Shown: in pieces, positions 8,485-14,087 of the stretch | Layout of the letters: each line of letters begins with the position of its first letter | Numbering within the stretch: position 1 is the first letter of the stretch | DNA from: a virus | Direction: 5' to 3' (one strand) | DNA: 29,707 nt | Virus record (IMG/VR): IMGVR_UViG_3300001849_000285 | Coordinates: 1 to 29,707 of that record | Made by a program: the position numbers and the translations under genes | The notes under the pieces: generated by a model | What the model saw: only the letters and a program-made list of their open reading frames with translations | Told to the model about the DNA's origin: nothing | Database searches by the model: none

Positions 8485-9020
8485 ATATTTTTTATCTTGA
8501 TCCGAAGCCAGAAACTTGTGCTCAAATGCATTGTGATAAGCACGTTGTTAAAATGATTCTTGAATATGCTCAACTCATGTCTACGGCTCATCGTGTGTTA
8601 GACGGGTATCTTGAAGAAGACATTCAAAATAACCGCAAGATTAAACGATGGCATTTGACTGATGAAAAAGAACATATCTTGTATAAAGCCTCCCACATTA
8701 ATCATCCCTCAGCTATTTGGGTTCGTGAAAGTGAATCAAATTATTTGTGGTTGTATACCATGTGGTGCGAACTGTTAAAAGAATATACAGAACGTTATGG
8801 AAAACATCATGCATCCGAAGCTCTTAGAATGTATTTGAGCGTTCTTCCACGACACATTCCAAAGGGCCAATATACTGAACCACCTCCAGCTATGCCTGAT
8901 AAATATAAAGTTGCAGATAATTCTGTTCAATCATACAAAAATTATTATTTGCACGAAAAAAATCATTTTGCAACATGGAAACATGGAAAAGTTCCGTCGT
9001 GGTGGATTGTAAACGTATAA
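8481..9020 (+). CDS. Conserved phage protein with HCDKH motif, function unknown
   Basis: A 179-residue protein starting MNIFYLDPKPETCAQ and carrying HCDKHVVKM (residues 17-25) followed by AQLMSTAHR. Histidines, cysteine and aspartate packed this way suggest a metal site or catalytic centre. A second conserved-looking segment is NHPSAIWVRES. I recall this N-terminal pattern as recurrent in T4-like marine phages, but know of no proven function. It is coupled to the gene before it and followed by a late-type promoter octamer. Confidence 0.7.
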   Translation: MNIFYLDPKPETCAQMHCDKHVVKMILEYAQLMSTAHRVLDGYLEEDIQNNRKIKRWHLTDEKEHILYKASHINHPSAIWVRESESNYLWLYTMWCELLKEYTERYGKHHASEALRMYLSVLPRHIPKGQYTEPPPAMPDKYKVADNSVQSYKNYYLHEKNHFATWKHGKVPSWWIVNV

Positions 9021-9023
9021 ATA
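9016..9023 (+). promoter_or_regulatory. T4-late-type promoter TATAAATA
   Basis: An exact match to the T4 late promoter octamer, overlapping the preceding stop codon and 15 nt upstream of the FmdB-like start, with GAGAG in between as a ribosome binding site. Confidence 0.5.
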
Positions 9024-9038
9024 AAAAGAGAGAATTGA

Positions 9039-9293
9039 ATGCCCAACTATGATTACCATTGTGAAGCATGTGGTTATAAATTTGAAAAATTTTATACTAT
9101 AGCTAATAGAAATACGCCCGAAAATGAGCCTTGTCCTTCATGTTCGGAAATGAATGTCAAGCAATCTCCGTGTTCCCCTGCATTTGGGGATGCGGTTCGA
9201 TTAGGTGTGAAAAAACCAGATAAGGGATTCAAAGAAGTTTTACAAAAAATCCATGAAAAAACACCCGGTTCTATCCTTAATAAAAACTTCTAA
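9039..9293 (+). CDS. FmdB-type zinc-ribbon protein
   Basis: An 84-residue protein beginning MPNYDYHCEACG, the typical start of FmdB/'putative regulatory' zinc ribbons. Four cysteines in two CxxC knuckles (C8/C11 and C32/C35) form the ribbon. The family is small and widespread, and its biochemical role is not settled. In a phage it could bind nucleic acid or a host protein. It is followed by a strong intrinsic terminator, so it closes the leftward accessory run. Confidence 0.85.
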   Translation: MPNYDYHCEACGYKFEKFYTIANRNTPENEPCPSCSEMNVKQSPCSPAFGDAVRLGVKKPDKGFKEVLQKIHEKTPGSILNKNF

Positions 9294-9320
9294 TCAATCT
9301 ACTCTTTCTCCGTCCTTATG

Positions 9321-9350
9321 ACCCATGAGCCATAACTCATGGGTTTTTTT
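9321..9350 (+). terminator. Intrinsic terminator
   Basis: A perfect 9-bp stem, ACCCATGAG (9321-9329) with CTCATGGGT (9336-9344), has a 6-nt loop and is followed directly by a run of T to 9350. It ends the + strand accessory transcript after the FmdB-like gene. Confidence 0.9.
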
Positions 9351-9377
9351 ATTTTCCTATTTTTCCAAAGGCCCGGT

Positions 9378-10136
9378 ATGTCTACCAAGAAAAACAAGAA
9401 AAACAAGGATTTTGAAATTGCTATTTCTTCAGAAGAAAAGAAAGTTCATATTGAAACAAATAAATGTAAAGTATCCTATGAAAACTTGCGCCATATTAAA
9501 CCCATAACAGAAACCCAAAAATCATTTTTTAAAAATTATGATTCCGGCGCAAAAACCTTTTTATTACATGGTGTCGCAGGAACTGGAAAAACATTTATTG
9601 CGTTATATAAAGCCTTGGAAGAAGTTCTTCGTAATCGACAACAGCAGAAAGTAGTTATTATTCGCTCTGCGGTGCCTTCACGTGATATTGGGCACTTACC
9701 GGGCGACGAGAAAGAAAAATCTGAAATATATCAAATTCCTTACATTGATATCTGTGAACGTCTCATTAATCATTCTCAATCGTTTTCTCGTCTCCAAGAA
9801 CAAAAATCTCTTGAGTTTCTTATTACTTCATTTGTCCGTGGTATCACATTAGATAATGCTATTATTATTGTGGATGAATGTCAGAATATGACTGATATGG
9901 AAATCAATTCCATTATGACACGCATTGGAAATAATAGCAAAATTATTTTCTGTGGAGATTTTCGTCAAACAGATTTAAATAAGAAAAATGATATGAGTGG
10001 CTTACAGGAATTTATTCAAACCATCAAATTAATGCCATCATTCCATATTTTAGAATTTGGAATAGACGATATTGTTCGGTCAGAAATCGTTAAGAGTTAT
10101 ATTATTGCTCGATTGACGTATGCCGATCAGCATTAG
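9378..10136 (+). CDS. phoH: PhoH-family ATPase
   Basis: A 252-residue P-loop ATPase. Walker A is GVAGTGKT (residues 65-72), and Walker B is IIIVDECQNM, with the acidic pair DE and a following Gln-Asn as in PhoH. FCGDFRQTDL matches the PhoH sensor region. PhoH is common in marine phages, where it is linked to phosphate stress and possibly RNA metabolism; its phage function is unproven. The ATG at 9378 is chosen over an upstream start at 9339 because the latter lies inside the terminator and adds an unlikely hydrophobic leader. The 3' end overlaps the convergent SGNH-like gene by 4 nt. Confidence 0.93.
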   Translation: MSTKKNKKNKDFEIAISSEEKKVHIETNKCKVSYENLRHIKPITETQKSFFKNYDSGAKTFLLHGVAGTGKTFIALYKALEEVLRNRQQQKVVIIRSAVPSRDIGHLPGDEKEKSEIYQIPYIDICERLINHSQSFSRLQEQKSLEFLITSFVRGITLDNAIIIVDECQNMTDMEINSIMTRIGNNSKIIFCGDFRQTDLNKKNDMSGLQEFIQTIKLMPSFHILEFGIDDIVRSEIVKSYIIARLTYADQH

Positions 10137-11047
10137 TATTGAGAACGGACGCCATCAAGTTTTTCAATAATAATATTAGCTAAACGTTCATTCGCTTGAG
10201 GTCCGGGATGAATTAAATCTCGCGCCATGCACTCGGGTTTGTGTGTTGATTGAAAGTAAAGTGGATCTTTAAAGTATGACTTATCAATCAACACATAATT
10301 TTTTTGTTCGTATGGCAATTCAATAAATGTGTCCAATCCTTCGATAAGAATGAGTGGTATATGTAAAAGCTGACAAATCGATACAACCATATGTATTGAT
10401 AAAAGATGTTTAAAATTATTGGCTCCTGATTCAATCTGACGAATAAAATAGTCGCTTTCATGCGTAATTGGCACATTCTCAGATTTTTGTGGGGCCGTTT
10501 GCATCTCTTTTGTTTCTAAGGCTATGGACTTATTTTTCACGGCCCATGAACCCAACACATTAATAGGTGAATAATTATTAATACTTTTTTTATGTGTCAA
10601 ACGAGAACGTTGTGTAATTTGAAAGATAACAAATTGGGGTTTTTTAATAGTAATCAATGAAAGCAAATTAAAGACACCTATCTCATTTGATGCCGCAGGG
10701 ATTCCTGCATTATAAATGGGAACATGAATTTTTTCAGAAACTTGTTCCAGAAAAGTATCATGTTTGTGAATGCCCACTCCTGCCGTTAAACTACATCCGA
10801 TTCCCAATCCATAATCCTCTGGAAAATCTTGTAAATCCAAAGCATTACGATGACCCTGAGAATTAAAAGTATACGTTAAACTTTCTTCCGTGTCTTTATA
10901 GAACCACGATTCTCCCATTTTTTCCCTATTGATTTTATACAAATTTGGATTATCAGATGAACACCAAAAATCTGTCACACGAGTATTTTCTTGTGGAGAA
11001 CGATTAAAATAACCAATAATTGAGTTGGGAAGCAGAATTTTATTCAT
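10133..11047 (-). CDS. SGNH-hydrolase-like protein A (tandem paralogue)
   Basis: A 304-residue protein. DYGLGIGCSLTAGVG (around residues 78-92) is SGNH block I in the GCS form, with S86 as nucleophile; RDLIHPGPQANERLA near residue 288 is block V with the Asp/His pair DxxH. It shares many residues with the adjacent 11040-11852 product (GHRN...L.D....YGL.IGCS.T.GVG, PIYNAG..., SN.I..FN, IFQ.T.R.R), so the pair arose by tandem duplication. The start at 11047 is chosen because it overlaps the upstream gene's stop (ATGAATAA). Likely an esterase or acyltransferase acting on glycans; substrate unknown. Confidence 0.65.
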   Translation of the reverse strand: MNKILLPNSIIGYFNRSPQENTRVTDFWCSSDNPNLYKINREKMGESWFYKDTEESLTYTFNSQGHRNALDLQDFPEDYGLGIGCSLTAGVGIHKHDTFLEQVSEKIHVPIYNAGIPAASNEIGVFNLLSLITIKKPQFVIFQITQRSRLTHKKSINNYSPINVLGSWAVKNKSIALETKEMQTAPQKSENVPITHESDYFIRQIESGANNFKHLLSIHMVVSICQLLHIPLILIEGLDTFIELPYEQKNYVLIDKSYFKDPLYFQSTHKPECMARDLIHPGPQANERLANIIIEKLDGVRSQY

Positions 11048-11852
11048 AGGATTGAAGTAAAGAAAAAAGTTGTTGGGCCATATTTGTATGACTACGAGAA
11101 CCCGGATGATTGCGGTCTCGTGCATAATCATCTTTCACAAATGTCCATGGGAGATATTGAATACGAGATTCAGCTAATAATGAGCGCATTTGTGTATTAA
11201 TAAAAAATTTAGGAAGAACATCAATAGCTTCAACAAAAATAATAGGTATATTCAATAGACGGAAATATTGAATCAGAGATATAAACATAAAAATATGATT
11301 AAATTCCGTAATACCCTCTTGACTATATTTAGTGAATAATGTTTGTAAGTGTGGTTCGGATTGAATACACCATGGACCTATATGACGTATTTGGTCTATA
11401 ATTGTTTGGTGACGCATTTTCATGGATGGAAAGCGGTGTCGGTCTGTCACTTGAAAAATAATAAAACGCGGTGGTTTAATTCGTGAAATTTCTATCGTAT
11501 TAAAACATGAAATAGCATTACTTGAACCATTTAATCCTGCATTATATATAGGAATGTGTAATCGTTGGCTTAATTGATTACTATACATATCATGGACATT
11601 TAATCCTACGCCAAATGTATAACTACACCCTATGGCTAATCCATACGGTGTATCGATATCTTCGAGTTCATAATCATTTCGATGCCCAAACGAATTCACT
11701 TTGTATCGTACGGGTTTTGTGCTATACTCCCAGTTGGTAAATTTTTGTTGATTTTCAATAAATGACTTTTCACTATCAGGATTGAGATAATCAAATTCCT
11801 TCTGCTGTGAATCAACATGGGTACCAATAATAGTATTATAAAGTTTCAACAT
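11040..11852 (-). CDS. SGNH-hydrolase-like protein B (tandem paralogue)
   Basis: A 270-residue paralogue of the gene downstream. Block I is GLAIGCSYTFGVG (around residues 71-83; S77), and block V is RDRNHPGSRSHTNMAQ near the C-terminus, with the Asp/His pair. It is about 34 residues shorter than its partner, chiefly between the central strands and block V. No signal peptide is seen, so both act in the host cytoplasm or are packaged. Its ATG is only 13 bp from the divergent exonuclease start, and no clear ribosome binding site precedes it. Confidence 0.65.
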   Translation of the reverse strand: MLKLYNTIIGTHVDSQQKEFDYLNPDSEKSFIENQQKFTNWEYSTKPVRYKVNSFGHRNDYELEDIDTPYGLAIGCSYTFGVGLNVHDMYSNQLSQRLHIPIYNAGLNGSSNAISCFNTIEISRIKPPRFIIFQVTDRHRFPSMKMRHQTIIDQIRHIGPWCIQSEPHLQTLFTKYSQEGITEFNHIFMFISLIQYFRLLNIPIIFVEAIDVLPKFFINTQMRSLLAESRIQYLPWTFVKDDYARDRNHPGSRSHTNMAQQLFSLLQSYE

Positions 11853-11865
11853 ACAGCGAGTTTAT

Positions 11866-12552
11866 ATGAATTATACACATGTCCATAATTATTCTGATTT
11901 CGCACAATCTTTTACAAAAAGTGATGGCACTCGTATTTATCGCACGCTCACAGGTTCTGTCTATCCTTCTGTCACTACGGTGATGTCCCATCATACTAAG
12001 CCCGGAATTATGGCGTGGAAAGAGTCTGTTGGACCAGAAGAAGCCAATAAAATTTCTCGACAGGCTACCATACGTGGTTCACGAGTACACAATCTTGTGG
12101 AACAAACACTTAAAAATAAAGATTATCAGCCGTATTCTTTAACGCTGCCTCTACCGGTTTTAATGATGTTTGATAGTCTTCTTCCATACCTACAGAAGAT
12201 TAACAATATTCATGCTATTGAAACGGCATTGTATAGCGATTTTTTACGGTTAGCCGGTCGAGTAGATTGTATTGCCGAGTATGAGAATGAATTATCGATC
12301 ATTGATATCAAAACAGCATCGAAGGCAAAAAAGAAAGAATATATTTCTCATTATTTCATGCAGTGTTCTGCATATGCCATTATGTATGAAGAATTGACGC
12401 ATATCCCTGTTCCTAATATTATCGTTATTATGGCGGTTGAAGATGATTATCCAATTATTTTTAAAGAACGCCGAAATACATGGGCCAAACAACTTCTCTC
12501 TGTTCGAGACCAATTTGAGACCGATAACCACTTGACTTACGCTCAGGTTTGA
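11866..12552 (+). CDS. PD-(D/E)XK exonuclease (MGME1/RecB-like)
   Basis: A 228-residue nuclease. RGSRVHNLVE (70-79) is the N-terminal RG...H motif; GRVDCIAEY (D134) and IIDIKT (D147, K149) form the PD-(D/E)XK core; FMQCSAYAIMYE (Q166...Y170) is the trailing QxxxY motif of RecB/MGME1 exonucleases. PSVTTVMS near residue 34 also matches the family. It would degrade single-stranded or flapped DNA and probably serves phage recombination or replication. It lies directly upstream of the tmRNA gene. Confidence 0.85.
   Translation: MNYTHVHNYSDFAQSFTKSDGTRIYRTLTGSVYPSVTTVMSHHTKPGIMAWKESVGPEEANKISRQATIRGSRVHNLVEQTLKNKDYQPYSLTLPLPVLMMFDSLLPYLQKINNIHAIETALYSDFLRLAGRVDCIAEYENELSIIDIKTASKAKKKEYISHYFMQCSAYAIMYEELTHIPVPNIIVIMAVEDDYPIIFKERRNTWAKQLLSVRDQFETDNHLTYAQV
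11870..11875 (-). promoter_or_regulatory. Possible sigma70 -10 hexamer for the SGNH pair
   Basis: On the minus strand this reads TATAAT, an exact -10 consensus 17 nt upstream of the SGNH B start and inside the first codons of the divergent exonuclease. No good -35 is seen at 17-18 nt, so this is a weak call. Confidence 0.25.
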
Positions 12553-12557
12553 GATAG

Positions 12558-12565
12558 TATAAATA
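12558..12565 (+). promoter_or_regulatory. T4-late-type promoter TATAAATA for the tmRNA
   Basis: An exact T4 late octamer just after the exonuclease stop and just before the tmRNA acceptor piece. A sigma70-like alternative overlaps it: TTGACT at 12532-12537 with TAGTAT at 12555-12560, spacing 17. Confidence 0.5.
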
Positions 12566-12632
12566 ATACTACAATCGTTGATGTTTTGTGAAATTTGTTA
12601 GGACGGCGGTTCGAACCCGCCCGCCTCCACCA

Positions 12633-12733
12633 TAAACGTATATGTGAGGGGCTAGTTGCATGGCACACACGAACAAAATGCAACCCATCGCGCAATAGTG
12701 TACATAAAGGCGATGAGCATATACGTTTTTGAT
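12633..12733 (+). other. Intervening segment of the permuted tmRNA precursor
   Basis: This 101-nt segment between CCA and the coding piece would be removed during maturation. It is closed by a perfect 11-bp helix (12634-12644 with 12718-12728). Two inner hairpins follow: GTTGCAT/ATGCAAC (12655-12661 with 12678-12684) and CATCGC/GCGATG (12686-12691 with 12710-12715). The closing helix sits next to the acceptor stem, so it would hold the two halves together before processing. Confidence 0.8.
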
Positions 12734-12809
12734 GGGGGCGACTTTGGATTCGACTGGCAGACGTAGGAAGACGGAGATTGTTGACTAGCAAAGTGCTAAA
12801 ACAATAAAT

Positions 12810-12845
12810 GCTAACAATAACGTAGCATATGCAGTAGCGGCCTAA
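12810..12845 (+). other. tmRNA proteolysis-tag reading frame (ANNNVAYAVAA, stop TAA)
   Basis: From a GCT resume codon at 12810 the frame encodes A-N-N-N-V-A-Y-A-V-A-A and stops at TAA (12843-12845). The terminal AVAA matches the degradation signal of known alphaproteobacterial tags. The stop codon lies in the loop of a hairpin (GCAG 12831-12834 with CTGC 12853-12856, GGC with GCC inside), the usual helix 5 arrangement. Upstream, ATTGTT/AACAAT (12777-12782 with 12800-12805) enclosing TAGC/GCTA is in the place of pseudoknot 1. Confidence 0.9.
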
Positions 12846-12861
12846 AAGCCATCTGCGGGGT

Positions 12862-12900
12862 ATGGACACCACCTAGCAACAGAACGGGTCCATTTTTATT
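12862..12900 (+). terminator. Hairpin and T-run ending the tmRNA coding piece
   Basis: ATGGAC (12862-12867) pairs with GTCCAT (12888-12893), extended by the flanking ACC/GGGT region, and is followed by TTTTTATTTT. It probably ends the tmRNA transcript, though a 20-nt loop is long for an intrinsic terminator. Confidence 0.5.
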
Positions 12901-12922
12901 TTCCTTTAAAGAAAGGTAATAT

Positions 12923-13489
12923 ATGAAAAGTCTTAATAGCTTTTTAAAATCATTTTGGATGTTATTCATTATTCTTGGTATGTTACACCATACACTGAAT
13001 TATGTACAAACACGTATCGAAAATGAATGGAGAGTGTATACGACCGAATCATATTCTACATTTATTCATTTGAAGAAAGAAATTTCATACCGCGATTTAA
13101 TTATCAAGAAAAATGAAATTAAATGTTTAGCCGATAATATCTATTATGAAGCGGCTACTGAATCTTATAAAGGACAGTTAGCGGTAGCCACTGTAACATT
13201 GAACAGAGTCAAAAATAAAAATTTTCCTAAAACATTCTGTGAAGTGGTCTATCAACATTACTCAGGAACATGTCAATTTTCGTGGACGTGTACATCACAA
13301 AAAAAGCCGATTCCACATTTATATAAAATCGCACATGATATTGCTATTAAAGTAATTATTGATAATTTTCATCTTGAAACATTACCTGCAAATGTATTAT
13401 ACTATCATTCTGATTATATACAACCTAATTGGAAATTACAGCGAGTAGCCCAAATAGGTAGACATATTTTTTATAAAACAGAAGCGTGA
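12923..13489 (+). CDS. Membrane-anchored SleB-type cell wall hydrolase (candidate endolysin)
   Basis: A 188-residue protein with one N-terminal membrane segment (about residues 9-25) and a Hydrolase_2/SleB domain: CLADNIYYEAATESYKGQLAVATVTLNRVKN (68-98), in which E76 is the candidate catalytic glutamate, then FCEVVYQ...CQFSWTC and YYHSDYIQPNW. SleB-type enzymes cleave peptidoglycan glycan strands. The uncleaved-looking anchor suggests a signal-arrest-release type endolysin exported by the host. No holin is recognised next to it. AAAGG before the ATG is the ribosome binding site and can pair with CCTTT upstream (12903-12916). Confidence 0.82.
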   Translation: MKSLNSFLKSFWMLFIILGMLHHTLNYVQTRIENEWRVYTTESYSTFIHLKKEISYRDLIIKKNEIKCLADNIYYEAATESYKGQLAVATVTLNRVKNKNFPKTFCEVVYQHYSGTCQFSWTCTSQKKPIPHLYKIAHDIAIKVIIDNFHLETLPANVLYYHSDYIQPNWKLQRVAQIGRHIFYKTEA

Positions 13490-13495
13490 TAAATA
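13488..13495 (+). promoter_or_regulatory. T4-late-type promoter octamer GATAAATA
   Basis: GATAAATA overlaps the stop of the wall hydrolase and lies 15 nt before the gp33-like start, with AAAGGGG between them as ribosome binding site. Confidence 0.4.
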
Positions 13496-13510
13496 AAGGG
13501 GTAATACATA

Positions 13511-13786
13511 ATGGAATTAGTCATGGAAGCTGAAAAAATTACAAATGCTTTTTTAATTACTAAAGAGTTTCAAAGCTCAACTGAATTTTCAATGTTCATC
13601 GAGCGTGAAGCCAAAAAAAGAAAGACCACATATCTCGATATGATTGTGGACTATTGTCAGAAAAAAGATATTGAAATGGAATCGATTACCAGTATTATTA
13701 CCCCTTCCCTCAAAGAAAAAATCAAATTTCAATCCAACGAATTGAATCTTCTCAAGAAAAAAATTAAAAACAAATTACATTTTTAG
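13511..13786 (+). CDS. gp33-like late transcription coactivator
   Basis: A 91-residue protein, ITKEFQSSTEFSMFIEREAKKRKTTYLDMIVDYCQKKDIEMESITSIITPSLKEKIKFQSNELNLLK. The pattern YxDxxxxYC...V/I...LI.PSLKEKI...A/S.ELN matches the short late-promoter accessory proteins (gp33) of T4-like marine phages as I remember them. In T4, gp33 bridges RNA polymerase and the gp45 clamp to fire TATAAATA promoters. Location two genes before gp32 echoes the T4 order (32-59-33). AAAGGGG at 9-nt spacing supports the start. The call rests on pattern recognition, not alignment. Confidence 0.65.
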   Translation: MELVMEAEKITNAFLITKEFQSSTEFSMFIEREAKKRKTTYLDMIVDYCQKKDIEMESITSIITPSLKEKIKFQSNELNLLKKKIKNKLHF

Positions 13787-13787
13787 C

Positions 13788-13816
13788 TTGACAATCATTA
13801 TGACATTTTGTATTCT
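13788..13816 (+). promoter_or_regulatory. Sigma70-type promoter
   Basis: TTGACA (13788-13793, perfect -35) and TATTCT (13811-13816) are separated by 17 bp, the optimum spacing. A TATACA overlaps just downstream. It drives the small bipolar protein and probably gp32, so these can be made early by unmodified host polymerase. Confidence 0.8.
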
Positions 13817-13839
13817 ATACATGGAGGTTTTATAAAGCA

Positions 13840-14034
13840 ATGGGCAAAACCCACAGAAGAGATAAGTATCATGACCACGATGACAAGGGGTTTGTCAAAA
13901 AGAATAAGAAGAGACTTTTGAAAAAGCAACTACAGCATTTTCAAAATATTTCAGTCTCGGAAGATGATGAAAAAGTTGAAGAAGTTTGGGATGAGATGTA
14001 TGATGAGTATAGTGATTATGAAGAGTATGAGTAA
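13840..14034 (+). CDS. Small bipolar (basic/acidic) protein
   Basis: A 64-residue protein with a strongly basic first half (THRRDKYHDH..., then KKNKKRLLKKQ) and a strongly acidic second half (SEDDEKVEEVWDEMYDEYSDYEEYE). GGAGG is well placed before the ATG, and a good sigma70 promoter lies directly upstream. The charge layout suggests binding to nucleic acid through one end and to a partner through the other. No family is recognised; the position next to gp32 and gp33 suggests replication or transcription. Confidence 0.7.
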   Translation: MGKTHRRDKYHDHDDKGFVKKNKKRLLKKQLQHFQNISVSEDDEKVEEVWDEMYDEYSDYEEYE

Positions 14035-14087
14035 TTGTGATACACATCGTAATATAGCGTTAATCAATCGTTAATAAGGAGAATTAT

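Larger units (their letters stand above)
12573..12893 (+). ncRNA. ssrA: Circularly permuted (two-piece) tmRNA
   Basis: The gene is in permuted order: T-arm and CCA first, D-like domain and tag later. The T-stem GGCGG/CCGCC (12605-12609 with 12617-12621) encloses loop TTCGAAC. The 3' acceptor strand CGCCTCC (12622-12628), discriminator A and encoded CCA (12630-12632) follow. The 5' acceptor strand GGGGGCG (12734-12740) pairs with it over 7 bp with one G-U, leading into ACTTTGGATTCGAC, the conserved tmRNA D-like sequence. Helix P2 forms between 12594-12601 and 12754-12761 (8 bp, several G-U). No second T-arm occurs downstream, so a one-piece tmRNA is excluded. The product rescues stalled ribosomes with SmpB. 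The 5' end is approximate. Confidence 0.93.

Noticed and set aside
9325-9507. 60-residue ORF beginning inside the terminator
   Set aside because: Shadow of PhoH in another frame; starts in the terminator stem.
12605-12632. An isolated tRNA (T-arm plus CCA)
   Set aside because: No D-arm or anticodon arm fits upstream; the acceptor strand pairs instead with 12734-12740 in the tmRNA coding piece.
12543-12872. 109-residue minus-strand ORF
   Set aside because: It lies wholly antisense to the tmRNA, whose structure explains the sequence.
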